Positions 42,705 to 56,300 are shown, numbered from the stretch's first letter. The stretch: 64,000 nt of DNA from Triangularia verruculosa (GCA_033296885.1 MU863897.1:124001-188000); one strand, 5' to 3'. Numbers and translations: made by a program. The notes: generated by a model not told the origin, from the letters alone.

Positions 42705-42723
42705 AGAGAGAGAGAGAGAGAGA
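42705..42723. repeat. (AG)n microsatellite
   Basis: About nine AG dinucleotides, perfect. Confidence 0.9.
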
Positions 42724-43252
42724 ACCAACCAATCCGGCCTTCCGGGGGGAGGGGGGCTCATGTTGCTTACTACATGTTGCTGCCATCAACATCAACAGAG
42801 TCTCGCCCCTCTTTGGGCATCATCACTGGCTCACGGCACCTTACAGCACACCACCAACACACACAAAAAAGCAACAGAAAAGCTTGATATTCCACCCATC
42901 GCGCTGACACTACTGCACCTTCATAACAATCCCAGCCAGTAAACAACGGTAGTGACCACCCCCATTCCCACACAATCCCCGCCCTAAGAGATGCATCATG
43001 CATAAGATCTTGCCAAGAAAAAAAATCCCTCCCTTTCCCCCCCTGGTCATTGTTGAATCTCGTCGCCCCCCATCCCACCTTCTCGGAATTAGGATTATCA
43101 ATCGCCTCCATTCCTTTCGTCCATCAGACCCTTCCCGTCTCCGTCTTGGCCTTGGGGTCTTATATGTGCTGCTGTGATGTTGGGGAAACTGGCAAAAGAA
43201 CTGGGCAGAGAAATGATAGCACAAAATATGTCATTTGTGTGATGGTAATTCA

Positions 43253-43277
43253 AGAGAGAGAGAGAGAGAGAGAGAGA
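43253..43277. repeat. (AG)n microsatellite
   Basis: About twelve AG dinucleotides, perfect; the third such run within 750 bases. Confidence 0.9.
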
Positions 43278-43416
43278 ATGGTGTAACTCTGTGGCATTTT
43301 GGTCTTGGAAAAAAAGGACTGCCTAGGTAACTAACCTCTTGTCACCAAAATTCAATGTGTGAGCGTTGAAAAAACGATCCCAATCCTCGAATAACAAAAA
43401 AGGGTTTGCCAAATTT

Positions 43417-43447
43417 GCCCGCCTGCCCGCCTGCCCGCCTGCCCGCC
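43417..43447. repeat. 8-bp tandem repeat GCCCGCCT
   Basis: Almost four perfect copies of GCCCGCCT in a row. Confidence 0.9.
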
Positions 43448-43615
43448 ACTGATAAAAAAACCAAATCGATAATAAATGAAATTTCCCCAAGTGAACTCCA
43501 TGCTGTTTTTGCTTGTTGTGCTGTACTCATAAAAAACAAAAAGGTCGTGGTAATAAATGATTAAACCCGTGTGAAAGAACAGAAAGACGTTGTTATGTCA
43601 AACAGAGAGCGGGTT

Positions 43616-43957
43616 TCACTCCTCGACAGCAACCTCGTAAAAGTCCTCCTTGACGCCATCCTGGTGCTCGCCCCAGTGGACGGGTCCCAGCTTCAGGAAC
43701 CGAAACTTGGAGGCGTCCGAGCTCAAGCTCGAGGCGCGGCGCTTCTGCTCATCTTGCTGCTGAGGTACCGCAGCGAGGGCCTCGGCTGTGAGGGGGGCAG
43801 ACTCCCCCTTGGGCTGCTGATTGCGGGGGTACGACTCCGAGGTGGAGGGGGCGAGGGAAAGGAAGGTGGAGGGGCGGCGGAAAGTGTTTACGGGACGGAA
43901 TTCCTGGGCTTGCTCGGAGAGCTGGCGGATTTGCTCTGGGGTGAGAGGGGAAGACAT
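43616..43957 (-). CDS. Small conserved fungal protein, unknown function
   Basis: Single-exon protein of 113 residues, start ATG in good context (CACAATGTC). The N-terminus has a helical charged stretch (SPLTPEQIRQLSEQAQ) followed by FRPVNTFRRPSTFLSL. The middle is low-complexity, with Gln and Ser runs. The C-terminus carries FRFLKLGPVHWGEHQ and an acidic end. This pattern of a charged helix, an FRP-x-N motif and an HWGEH box is one I associate with small uncharacterised proteins in filamentous ascomycetes, but I cannot name a family. No signal peptide or membrane segment is present, so it is probably cytosolic or nuclear. It is the last clear gene before a 13-kb gene-poor stretch. Confidence 0.7.
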   Translation of the reverse strand: MSSPLTPEQIRQLSEQAQEFRPVNTFRRPSTFLSLAPSTSESYPRNQQPKGESAPLTAEALAAVPQQQDEQKRRASSLSSDASKFRFLKLGPVHWGEHQDGVKEDFYEVAVEE

Positions 43958-46900
43958 TGTGTTTTTTTGTGGTCTGCTGGTTTGTGTGTGATATGTTTTG
44001 TGAGGAGGTTCTTGGTGGCGGTGTTTCTTATAGCTTTCAAGTGTTGTTTTTGAGTGAGATGATGATATGAGACCAGCGTCAGTAAGCTTTGGAATTGTTT
44101 GAGAACAAAGTTGAATGAAGAGAGAAGGAAAAAGAAGCAGAGGAAGACGGCAGAGGAAAAAGGGTTTATATGCTCAGATCTGGGGGCCTTGTCTGTCTGG
44201 CTGTCAGTCCAACGGCAACGGACATGTCGGTGCTTACAGATTGCAAGCTCCATGGAGCTCCTCCCAGCTTCCCCTGCTTGGCAACTTCCTGAGACTGTTT
44301 GGTCTCTTTGTGCTCCGCAAATGTGTTCACATGAGCTGGACTGGGGGCCATGTTCCCAATCCCGCAATTCCAGGCGGCACCTCCGCGCACCACCACAATG
44401 CACCCGTTTCACAGCGACGTATGATCAAAAAGTTGGCGGGGCGCCCCTGCCATGATTGGACTCGAATTGTGCTCGACTAAGAAGGAGGAGTCGAGCAAAT
44501 CTCGGCGCGAGTGGGTGCCGCACGTGGGGACGCAATTGGCCTGAGCTGTGCTGGCTGGGCTAAAGCTGAGCGAGAACAAGGGGTCCAGGTAATGCCTCTG
44601 TTAACCGCGCTGGCCGGCGCAGCAATTGACATGTGCTGGCATGTGTTGGAGACAACACAGAAATGGTGGAATGATGTCGAGACAGGACAAAATAGACTTT
44701 GTTACAATGTGGAGCTCCTCGTCGCGGCTCTTCAGCTTCTACCGGGGACAGCTTCCATTGACGTTGAGCTTTCGCCCGTTTGATTGGTGCCGTCCACCGC
44801 CGACGAAGATATATCGGAAGGGGATCACAGCTGTCACTTGATGCCGGCACGCTTGGAATCTGGGGAATTGCGGGGCTCTGGGAGCCCTAAATGCCCCGTG
44901 CTGCCCCAGGAACATGCGAGCCCAGGGTCTCAACTCCCGTTTGGCCCCGAAAAATCACCTTCGGTAATTAACCACGATGAAAAACCCTATGACGCACGCT
45001 TGCAATCATGCCACCATGAACGCTCCAAAGTCCCAGGAAAAGCAGAAGCTGCAGATCTGCCCGCTGGCTTGACTGCGAGTGCATGACCACCGAGACTAAC
45101 CGCTGTAAGTTCATGATCGCTCTCAATGGCTTTTGCTCAACAGCCAATCGCTCTCGGGTCCGACGGGGATAATGTTGTTAACGACGCAACCCGAGCTCAA
45201 CGCCAGACATGTTTAACGACACCGGGATCTAAGCTTCAACAACCACAGCTATGTTGGAGCTCGAGCTATAACGTGAGAAGAGCATAGCTCAATCATGTAC
45301 CGAGACTGCAGACGATGCCAAGCTTGTCAGAATGCTTGGTTTTTTGACACTGTCACATTTGTAGTCTTCGGGAAATACCACCTCTGCCCACTTGGCCAAA
45401 AGTATTGATGAGAAACATGAGCCAGCCGATAATGATTGGCAACAGAAGACCAAATGTTTGCAATATCGGGTACGACTGAAGGAAAACCATCCAACCTCCT
45501 CCTTAGAGCGGGCGGGGGGAGGGGGGACTGGGACAAACTGTCGTAACTTACCCAGTGTTGCATGCAGGCCAGCGAAAGAATGGGTCGTTGGAGGGATTTC
45601 GAACACCGAAAGTGCTTATCTTGAATTCCGCTCGTAATCTGCTCCTGACTCGCGCGCTGGAAATTCTTTCAGAGTCCAGAAGACAGAGCAAGGCTTCTGG
45701 CAGAGATATGGGAATAAAACCTAGGAGTTGCTGTCCATTTCTGTTTGTCGAGAGTAAGGGTTGCTGATCTAAGCTATCAAGGCTGACCGATAGACGTCCA
45801 GGGAAGCGAATTGCGAGCACGTTAGCCGACTGCCTTTATTCAACCGAGAGATAAGTCTTGTTGAGGTTTGCCATCTGCAGATATCAGCGAGAAGCAGTAG
45901 GCCCCCGACACATGCTCCCGTGACCAATACCTTCATGCAGGCTGTCCATCGACACGGGCCGATGCGTCGGTGGGCTCCGTCAGGGGAACAAGCAGCATTA
46001 TCACTCTCTTACTGGCTCGAGAAACGATGATTACGTACCGTCGCCCAACAAAGCTGCCGAGGGTATGCTAGTGCTGTTGTAGGCGCTTGTTAGCTTACGG
46101 CACTCATACGACGAACAAACTTTCGGCCATGGAAGACGCTCTGGTGTGTGTACTTCCAGGCCGGGTCCAGAAACAAGAAGAGTACTTACCTTGCTTGCGT
46201 CTCTCTGTTACAAGGACGGCTAATCTCGAACCTTTTTGGCCCTCATGACCTAGTCAACGATGACAACGCCAATGAGCCTATCAAGTCTCGGCCCGCCACG
46301 ACACACCCGAAGGAACCAATATCCAGAAACAGCGGAAGATTGATCAGGTCGTATGCAGTGCAGCACAACACTGTTGGTGATATCGATGTCTCATGCCAGG
46401 ACGAGGAGCCTTGTTTTACTGAAGGGAGGGCTGACATACCGGTATTCATCTCGGGAACGGCCTGGTTGATTGCGAATGCACCCTATCTACCAATCGGGCG
46501 AGGGCCATCTCATTGCTTGCCGTGGGCCCGCAGAATGTGTGGGCGGCGTCTTGAGCTCAGTCCCGGCAAGACTGTCCGGACCCGGACAAGCGACCTGCAT
46601 ATCGAGGATCACTTACATCAGATTTGTGAGAAAGGAGGAGTAGCTGCCGAAATGGGGGTGTTTGCTAACACCCCTTGAAGTCATGATGGAAAGTCCGTCG
46701 AGGGGGGATGGATGATGTGGGTTGGACTCCAGACCGTGACTCGGTGTACAGGTCAGGTCAGTGGCTTCTGGAACTGTAAGGGAGTAGCCTGCTGAAGAGC
46801 TGATCACGGCCTTCGAAGCGTTAGTCTATCAGAATGTGGCGATATCATCTGCAGTGACTCGTCACTGGGACGGAAAGGAGAGAATTTCGGCCTCTGGAAA

Positions 46901-49900
46901 TGCTTACCACCACGGCGGTACTGGCGCTTAAATACAGTCGTGATTGGCAGAAAGCCGGAATCACAAGCATAATCGCGAGAAACGCCGGTACGAGGGTCTC
47001 CCAACAGCCCAAACCTCATCGCTTTCACTCAATGGCACTTCAAGAGGTCTCATGCAGAGCAGCCCTGCATCTGATGGCCCCTTGGTGGTGAACAAGTGCC
47101 ATGAGCTCCGAACCTACTGCTCCTGTTCTAGACGCCAAGAAAGCCGAGACAGGCGAGTTGGCGGCTTTGATATCTCAAATGATCTCATATTGGCGTCCAG
47201 GAGACTCCTAGGAATGGATGTGGTAACACTCCGTTCGCTATGGTCGACGCCCAAGTCTCGGGTGGTCTCTCGAGCACCACAGTGTACCCCTGACCGTGGC
47301 ATATGCGAAACAGGTTTATGGTTCTATCAGATGTTTGCGATTCCAAGAAAAAATCAAGTTGAGCGTCCTCAATGGATTTGGCAAAATGGCGCTAATATCT
47401 CGCACACCTAAAGACCTCACAGTTAGCCCAGTCGGGCTCAGGGGTAAGGGATGATGATTCTTGCCCTGGCATTTTGTAATACTACCCATACCATGGTAGT
47501 TGCAATGGGCCTCCGCCAGAAGGAGGGCAAGGTTTCAGATCAACGGGTCGCATATCTTTTGACCGTTCTTCACATGTTCGAGAAACATCAAAGAAGACGA
47601 ATGACGGTGTGTACCGGGCAGCTCGGGTGATGGCATCGATGGTTCGAGTCCGACCGAGAGCTTGGCAGAGATTTCAACCGGAGGGCATGGCCGTCGGATC
47701 TCCAGTCAAGAGTGACGAAAGGGCTGTGTCGAACTACTCGGCCGACTTCCACGGCCAAGTGGTGCTTGGGTAGCTGTGATGCGCATCCACAAGGACGAGG
47801 AAGAGCTGGCCGCAGAGTAGGCCGCACGAGGCTTTCCATCAGACAGCTTAGGAGTGTGGGCCAAGACGGACCCCACTTTTTATCACTGATCCGAGATTGA
47901 ACGAGAACCCGTCTTTGGGGGCGGCCTCACCTCTTTTCAGGAATAAACTGTGGGGACTATAGTACGTACCCAAGCGGGGCTGTACCGTCTTTTGAAAGAC
48001 AGGGAAGCATCACCAAAGAGGAAAGTTTGGCTTCTTGTTGATGGGGATGTCGGCAGCTCCTGCATCGTGATACACAGAGAGGCTTTGACACGGGAACACA
48101 ACAGGAAAGCACGATTACCCGGATTGCACAACAGTCAAAAGTAGAAGGCCTGTAGCCATTGGACAGAACTGGGATCACCACGTTACTGGTTTCTTCGACT
48201 GTCTCTTTATCGCTACCCAAACCCCGTATCCCGCTTTTCTTTTGGTGTTTCTTCCGGCGCCCATTACTGTATTACATATCAAGCACGCTAGAAGATGGAT
48301 AGCAAACAAAGCCATGCCAATCGGAATCTCTGTTCTGTCTTTATCATCCATTCCCTCATTTTTACTTGGTCCATTTTGGATACCGACATGTCACGGTCAC
48401 CTAACCCTTTTTTTTCCCCCCTTTTTTGAGCGAGACAGCGGAACCTTCGACAACAGCCTCCAAGTACCAGAATACCGATCGAAGCTATAGATGCTGACCT
48501 TGAACCCGTTTCAAGACAGCCTCGGACAAGGCGGCTCTACTGTTATGCCCCATCTTACTTGGTCTGATGTTAATCGCTTGGCGTCGTGGTCTACAACCGG
48601 AGATCCGCGGTATGCAGGGTTGTGGTCGCTGTTCATGCAACCGACATCACCAGCCTCAGCCGCGTGCCTTCCATGACAGATGCAAACCTACTTGTCATGA
48701 GTTGCAGGTACTTCCACTGGGGGTCGAGTGAAAGATCTTTCAACCTGATCGTCGTAATGCTGATGATCCTAGGGCTGAGAGTCTTTGGCCGGCGGGAGTA
48801 TCCCAGGCGAGTGCCATCTCTTCCTCAAAGCAAAAAGGGGGAAGACAAAGTTCCTCTGGAGGAAAATACATTGTCCACCTCCCCATTACGGTTAACCTAT
48901 CTGCCTCGCACCACTAGCCTCAGTACCACTCGAGGCACCGGAACCGTCTTCCGTGCTCGTGTGGTTTGGAAGCTCCTCGTGGGACCGCCACCTCCCGCTC
49001 CTTGATCCTGGCTCTCCTGGCCAATTTTCATCATGTTTTCTCTCTACTAGTGCCTCTAGCGGACCACTGTGGGCTGCCGTTTCAACAGGAACCATGCTGC
49101 ACCCCCCCGTTAGGTCGCAAACATCCGTTCATCTTGCAAGAAATGATGTTTCTCTCCATTACACGCTTCTGCTGGGCAGGCCCCGAGGTCTTCTTGTGTG
49201 GCCGCCGACCTATCAAAGATTGGAATGCCACGGCAGAGAGGGATCGATTTTGCAACTTGTACAGGCGCCGTTTGCACAGAACCCGAGATGACTTACAGCA
49301 CCTTGACGGCGCTACACACCTCAACAGTCAATGCCGATGATTGCCCCCCCGCAGTGGGCACAGAAAAGATTGTTCTCGCACCGTTGATCGGTGTGAGCTC
49401 AGCATCACGGGCGTAGAAGACGTTTCGAGAGTGGTACAGTGTACCCAGAGAGACCTTAGCGATTCCCAGCCCTAGAAGGAGTTCCCCAGATGTCGAGCTG
49501 ATAGGCTCAAGCCCCTACCATCGCAACACCCTACCCCCTTGCCAACGCTGTGGCCACAGATCCACCTGGCAGAGGTACCTGAAGGACATCGCTTTTCAAG
49601 TCTTGGATACACACATGTACCTTCTCCCTTTTTTGTCCCGTGGATTCTCACGCTCCCCCTATCCTGTATTAGGTGGTAGCGACGTTTTCTCCCGCGACCT
49701 TGTCACGGGTAGAGTCTGAGCCATTCCGCTCCTCGACCAACAGCATCACCCACCTGCTTCAACTTCCCTGCGTAACTGTCGCTGCCAACAGACATTCTGT
49801 TTTCGAACTAGTTCAACCTCACTGCCGAGGACACCCACTTGCCCCTAGTACCCCATCAAGAGGCTCAACAGCAGACATCGGAAGCCCAGGATATGTAGGC

Positions 49901-50092
49901 ATCCTATCTTTGGCAAAAACATAAAGGGGCCGTTAATCCCCTTTCCAGATGTCTGTTTTTTCTTCATCGACATCATTCTACGCTTTATCAGCATAACAGC
50001 CACATTCTCACATTCGCATTCACTCGACCACAAGCCGTCCACGACCCAGCTTTCCTAGACACCACACCAGGGATAACAACTCAACCACCAAT
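43958..50092. other. Gene-poor region, left part
   Basis: About 6.1 kb with no gene I can support. The left end is the upstream region of the small gene at 43616. Several open frames of 80-176 codons exist on both strands, often overlapping, with mixed composition and no domain. The last 150 bases before 50093 read like a fungal leader, with C/T-rich and CAAC/CCACC-like tracts. Confidence 0.55.
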
Positions 50093-50344
50093 ATGTGCTG
50101 CCAACAAATTGTCTGGAAGTATTCCGAGTGCTATTGCACCTCTACGGAGATTTCACACACGTCGGAATGCAGAGCTCAGGGCGGAGGCTGCCCAGGCGGT
50201 CTGCGGGAGGTGCCCCATGAAATCAATGGGTATTGCAATATGTGTCTCAAAAGCATGTCCCGTTAGTAACTCTTGGTATGGTGACTTGTCATCAGCTTGC
50301 GAAGATGCTAACCAGAGCTTGCTCGTGCCTTTACAGGACTCTAA
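50093..50344 (+). CDS. Spliced small cysteine-rich protein
   Basis: Two exons, 50093-50261 and 50337-50344, with a 75-nt intron. The intron has a GTTAGT donor, an ideal branch site in GATGCTAACC and a CTTTACAG acceptor; the stop follows two codons later. The product has 58 residues. Cysteines at 2, 3, 13, 15, 26, 33, 48 and 51 form pairs (CC, CYC, CNMC), and there is no signal peptide, so a cytosolic or nuclear metal-binding fold is plausible. Without splicing the protein would end after Arg57, so the product hardly changes. Small M-C-starting proteins with C-x-C and C-x2-C pairs are known to me as a recurring uncharacterised type in filamentous ascomycetes; the assignment to that type is from memory. 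The gene sits alone in a long gene-poor stretch. Confidence 0.55.
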
Positions 50345-53300
50345 GTTCTCCCTCGATACCCACTACAATTTGCCGATTGATCGAACCTGCATCATCGACA
50401 GCCGACGGCAACTGGACTTGCAAATGATAACATGGTCACGCAAGATGTATATTTTTATCAGATATGGGGTAGTGAAGGAGAGGGGGACTTGGAGGGGGGG
50501 GGACAATACTAAGATTTGGGCGGTAATTGGCTCCAGGTGCAAGATTCGGAATTGGTCCTCTCCTGTCTTGTACCTGGACTTCGATTTGGAGGTTGGCATT
50601 GTAGAGTTGGAAGTGTAGAGGATGGGCCTGGTGTTTTCATTCTTATTCTCGGTTCTTCATTCCCTGTTTTCTCATGCCATTTGGCTATCTGTTGTCTGTT
50701 ATATATTTCCTCGTCATTCTTTGTAGCGCGCGCGCCGAATTATACCATGGTCTTTTATTATCAACCTGTCTGTTCTTGGTGTATATTTCTCTACCATGCT
50801 GCGAGCCACGGCATGAAGTCAGTTCGAATTCGGAGCATGAGCACGAGCTGTTGCCAGCACCCACTCTAAAGGAGCCAACCCCTGAACTAACAAAGTATTT
50901 GGACCCTCACGGCCCGCTGCCGTACTTGTGGCCCCCATGTCAGCCCTGTCTAGTACCTTGTCAAGCTTAATCACAGCTATTTGTTCTATGGCTAGCGATT
51001 GGTCGATTTGATGAGTCGGAAATTTGATGTTCAATATGAAAAAAATAGAAGATTCAAATACTGAGTTGCTGACAGGCATAAACTGTTTACCTTACTCGCC
51101 GCAACCACGCCAGGTCCCACGGCAGGGATTTACAAAACAGAAGAGCGATACCTAATCAACATACCCTAAATGACACTCCACGACGGTTCGTGCCCCTTAT
51201 TCCATATCAGGGAGAAATAGAAAGACAGGTGCTCTTTTGCCTTTCTACATTATTTTTGTCCGGTAACGGAGCAACCCCAAAATTCTGGTGACGTTGCTCT
51301 TCACTTTCCGTTGTTTTGACAACTTTGACACTTCCGACGGGTATCACACAACGGCCGGGCAGGCGCATGGCTCAAACTCTCCGGTTGTTTGTTTGACAGT
51401 TTCTCGGGGCTTCCCCTTGCCTCCCAACAGACACGTGCGCGTCTTCGGAAAAGCTCAAGCAACCAGAAAAATCTTGGTGTTCCAACGCCGGAACTATTCC
51501 TGCCGCTGTGGCTCCATTGTCAGACACTTGTAAGCACCTCTTTCCCACTAGGGGATTTTTACAGCTATCTGTTCGACATTGACTGAGCGAGCACAGGGAA
51601 AGCAGCGGGTGCGAGGGAAAGGGGCAACCAAGACTCGGCACACGCTGAGCCTCCATTCTCTCCTGTGAACCCACCCTTCATTTTTCACTTTTTTGCCCTC
51701 TTTTGCACCGGCCAACCAGAGGGCATCCACCGCAAATGGCATGTCGTGTGCCTGGCATAGCGTGGCATGGCTTCGGACGGACGCAGCCAGTGGACATCAC
51801 ATGAGCGACAGGCGCGTCGAAAACACATGCGTGAGGCATCAATCGGCTGGTCCGTGCAAGAAGACGTGGGCTTCGAAAGCGGGACGGAAACCAAAAATTG
51901 GAAGCTTATCACGGCCTTAAAGGTGGGACCGCTAATCTCAATTGGTGATAACGGACAGGGTGCCCCCAGCACTGAGACATGAACTGTGGGGTAGTTCCAT
52001 CAGCCGCAACAGTTACACCGTTTGTCTCGTTGCGCATCAACGCCGTTTTTTCATCTCGACTTACACGGCGCCGTGGGCTTGCCAGGGTCACCGGTTTGGC
52101 CCGTTCCGGTAGACCGCTGAGTACCGCGCCGTCGCCGCATCCGCATCCGATTCATCCGACTAGTCAAGGTCCTGGATACAAATGAACACGATCGACCACG
52201 CAGACACGAACAGCACCGGTGGCACTTGACTTTCTCCATAGTTTGAGGGGAACTATGGGAGCCGACAGAATACGAGAAGGCAGCGGGATTCGCGGCAGCA
52301 TGGTTTGGTAAGACAAGAAAAGTTTAACGCCTCAAACACAAGCAGAGACGGGCACCGGCTTCCGAACAAGCGTGAAAACATCGCGCCCAGACCAGCCTTT
52401 TACTGTGACGAGACGCGGTGGACTTTGTAGATGCCGTCATGGCTCGGCACGAATTCAAGATGCGTACCTCACGGTGCGAAGACATGCTGAAGCCATCTGT
52501 CCACTTCGAGCACTTCGTCTTCGTCTCGATGTACCATTTGGTCATTTGTTTGCTTGCTCAATTCAAGTTTGTAAGCCTTGGGGTCTTGGTAAATCCGAAG
52601 CTTGCATTCGGTTGTTGAAATGAGTGACAGGGAAATTTCCAGGACGGCATCGACGCGAGTCCTGGCCAACCAGGTGTAACAGAGCGTTATGTAACATTCA
52701 TTTCGAACAACCAATGCACTTCAGCAATATTTCTATCATCACTTCCGGCAGTCAGGAGTATCATGGACCACAAACAGCGCTTCCCTACAGAATCGGCAAA
52801 AGAGGAGACAAAAAAGGGCACGATTTCCTGAACTGTTGATGAACAGGTTAGTTTACACTGCATCCCGCATGCCGTCATCCCCTCTCGCGAGGACGATCTT
52901 TTTGCTGTGGACTGGGAGAACAGAGGCAAGGTTTACAGAAAGTCCCCAGCGGTACACAGCATGCTGTCTTTCTCCTGTCACTGCCGAGAAAAATGGCCGA
53001 AAACAAGGTTGTCCGACGAAAGCAACAGGCCTCTGCCCGACGTCTCACGCCTAAACTCCCCGACTCAGGTCACTCTGTCGTGTTCTTGTTGGTTCTCTTC
53101 GCACGTTATTTCAAATTGAATGTACCTGGATAGGAGATCCCCTGTATCAGCACACCAGTTTGGAAGGGCAAAAGGGAACGCAAGGACCTCGGAGTGGCCC
53201 CCGACCATGCTAGTCGTCATGGCAAGAGACTCGCAAGCGCGGCTCTTCCGCTCACCTCTGCCGTTGGCTGTTGACAAATGACGGTGCATTGCCATACACC

Positions 53301-56300
53301 CTCCCCCATAAACGGGCTTGTAATAAGCGACGGAAAGAGCTACTCCTGCTCTGACTGGCTCGAAGGAGCAAAAGCACAGGAGGCGGTCATGTTGTTAAGC
53401 GCGAGTGGCTCGGTTGATTTGTAGATCGGGCGTCCAATCGGGTCCCCAGAAACGGGCCTGCGGGGGCAGTCAACGGCCCTGTGGAGAAGCTGGCGATCGA
53501 GCCTGGGATGGGGCGTGCCGCAAGCGACAGGGGGTTAGGCCCCACTTTCCACCTTTCCCTCGAGCATCGTCCGATAACCCCTCGTCCCAAATGCAATGCT
53601 GCATCGCAGCAAATGTTTTTTCTGATCTTTTTGCCATGGAAGTGCAAACGACTTGGTCAGATTTGCAAAACGAAGCCACGACGCTATTGATCTTGAATGC
53701 CGTTATTTCGTGCTGTCACCAACAAACCACTTCTTTCCTGCCCGCTGTTTGCCTGCCGGCTAGCGGGTCACACTGGAGACAGAGACACTGGCATCTAAAT
53801 CATGTGCTTGCGAGTTAGGTTGTAACTGCTTGATTTCGGCCGAGAGGCAGCCGGTTTCCTTTAAATAAGTGACTGACACTACTCGCTCTCGAAATGTGCT
53901 GCTTTGGCTACATTTGGGGTCACGATAGCCTTCAAAAACTTGGTCTATCTCTAACGGCCGCATATTTGGCTTCCGTTAAACTATCTACATATGGAATGTT
54001 CGACACATCGGTTCTCCTCTTCCAGCTTCACAGCCACTCCGATGATGCAACTTGAAATCTGGACAGGGATAACAGAACGAATTATGTGATTGGGTACCGG
54101 CGGTCTGGTTCAGTGGCTCGTGCACAGGCAGTAGTGCCCCTCTATATGCATTTTCAATTGCTCCAGTGCCACATTTCCAACACCCCTGTACAAGTCCGCA
54201 GGGCGGCCGATAACACAATTAGCTGAGACCTCTTGGCCCCCGGTTGCACTTCACCAAACTACCCATCAGTCACTACCTTCTTTCAACGACAAACCAAACC
54301 ACCACCGCACCAAAACCAAAAATAATCATCTGTACACACCATCTTGTTAATATCGGGCATTGCCGGAAGTTGTTTCCCTCATCATTGATCGTTCATTGTC
54401 ATTCTTACAGCTTCCAATGAGGCAGTGCGAAACTAGGTCTCTGCCAATGTGGCCACGGTCACAACGCGTCACAAGAGGCAAGGCTGAGCAACATATCACA
54501 GTACTACCGCTATTCTACAACTCCACTTGAGCCTCTTTCTCACCAAATTCTGAAAAGGGATGTCGGCACCAAGAGCAGCCCAGTTGCTAATCCGGCATAG
54601 CCTAATGAGCTGTTCAAGTCAATTGACCAACCACATTGACTTGGCATGCCACGGCACATCGGGGTCGACTCTCAATATCTACAAGGCTACCTCTGTCGTT
54701 TCAGGTGAATGTCGTCAATATTCTCACCCCTCGTTAATCCGTCCACCGGAAGCCCATGTTCGTGGATACAATCTTCTCGAATTGGCCACCACATCGACAT
54801 ACCATTGAATCCTACCCACGCTGCTGGGCCCTATTCCCTCTTCTCCCTGTCTTCCTTTTTGCCCCCATGCCGCACCTCTGCGGATACCTGACTGCCTGTG
54901 AATTTCCTCTCGCCGTGAACCTGACTCGGGCTCCTGCAGATGCATCATTTCCTCGAGACTGCATTCGGCATGCAGCTCAGTGTACCTATCCCCGTCGAGA
55001 CAAGGAATCCGTCCACGAACAGGCTACCAAGATTTGCCACATCACTTCCTTTCCACCAATGTATGGCAGTACTCACCGTCGGAACCCTTTTCAAAGATAG
55101 AACTCACGAAAGCTAATGTGGGCCTTGCGCCGATTCAGTATCGACCAGTGAGGTAGGAAACAGGGGTTCGATCACAGCGAGGACGGACGTTTCAGGCATG
55201 CCAATTCTGCACCCCACGATCTAAACTGTAGATGAAGACTCAGCCCCAGCCATAGTGACACTATTCTACCCACTTCCCGCTCGACAGCAGCATGACTCCA
55301 CTCTGTTCCCGCCCTCCATAGTGCTCGGTGTCCGGGGAGCATCCTATACGTCCGCCCTCTCATTTCAGAAGATACATTATGGTTGGCTACGACTTAAAAA
55401 TCCACGAAAGCTGGCCACCATCGACAGAAGGGCATAGCCACATATCAGATCGAACTCCACACCAGGTGCTCCTAGTCCTTCCGTTACCACGCAAGGTATC
55501 ACCGGCTCGCACCTGCGTGGAAAACTTCATACGGGCCGGCAAATCACAGGGCTGAATGTTCGCACTCTTGTGACAAGGTAACATGATCCTACATCAGTTC
55601 ATTGAGATCAGATCATCACCATGTTCAAGCGGCCGCGAAGGATAATCTACATGAGTTCATCCCTTGGCATATCCTTGATAGGGAGCTGACATGTTGAATA
55701 GCTCGTTTCTAACATGTCAGCCTTTTCAGAACAGTTCAGTTCACGGACGATGGACTTTCGGCAAACGAAACTTATGTTGCGCCAGATTGGCCAGCCTTTC
55801 AAACCGACTGACGTCTGCAAGCTGACAAACAAGCAGCTTCGATGGTCACAATTCCACTCTCCTTTTTACGAGTCTCAGTGAGCTCCAGATGGAACTATCT
55901 CGCATGACCCACTTGGCGATCAGCACTCCGTGCAGAAGAGGTCTCGAGTACATCAAGAAAAGTCACTCTCGCACCGCGCTATCGAAGCTACCTTGCCGTC
56001 CGGGCCGCCATTGCATACGCTCCACAAGTTTCGATATCAGTTGGTGATTTCTGATCAAAATACTAGACAACGGCATGGCACAGCCCGGATGGTTTCCACG
56101 TGTAACTCGTTGACATCAAGCCCAAGCGCAGTCACTTTGCCTCGAGCGGGCAGATATCTTGAGTCAAGGAAATGAAGATAGGGCTGGAGGGATGGGGCGT
56201 GTTTTCTTCATAAGTTTAAAACTGCAGCGCGATGTATATAACAACACCCCGACAGCACAGCCTGGATTCGACTCCAGTAAATACAGTGACGATGCGGATA

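Larger units (their letters stand above)
41368..43615. other. Gene-poor region with purine microsatellites
   Basis: A 2.2-kb gap between the F-box-like gene and the small minus-strand gene. It carries three (GA)n runs at about 42540-42557, 42705-42723 and 43253-43277, and an 8-bp repeat at 43417-43447. Part of it is likely the 3' UTR of the small minus-strand gene. No gene was supported. Confidence 0.6.

Noticed and set aside
43571..44053. Plus-strand frame of 160 codons
   Set aside because: Antisense to the small minus-strand gene, whose motifs look conserved.
46148..46678. Plus-strand frame of 176 codons in the gene-poor stretch
   Set aside because: No recognisable motif; composition like surrounding non-coding sequence.
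47590..47680. tRNA-like B-box (GGTTCGAGTCC)
   Set aside because: No acceptor stem, no A-box at the right distance and a mismatch in the T-arm.
50109..50618. Plus-strand frame of 169 codons
   Set aside because: A different frame over the small cysteine-rich gene and its intron; the spliced cysteine-rich frame explains the region better.
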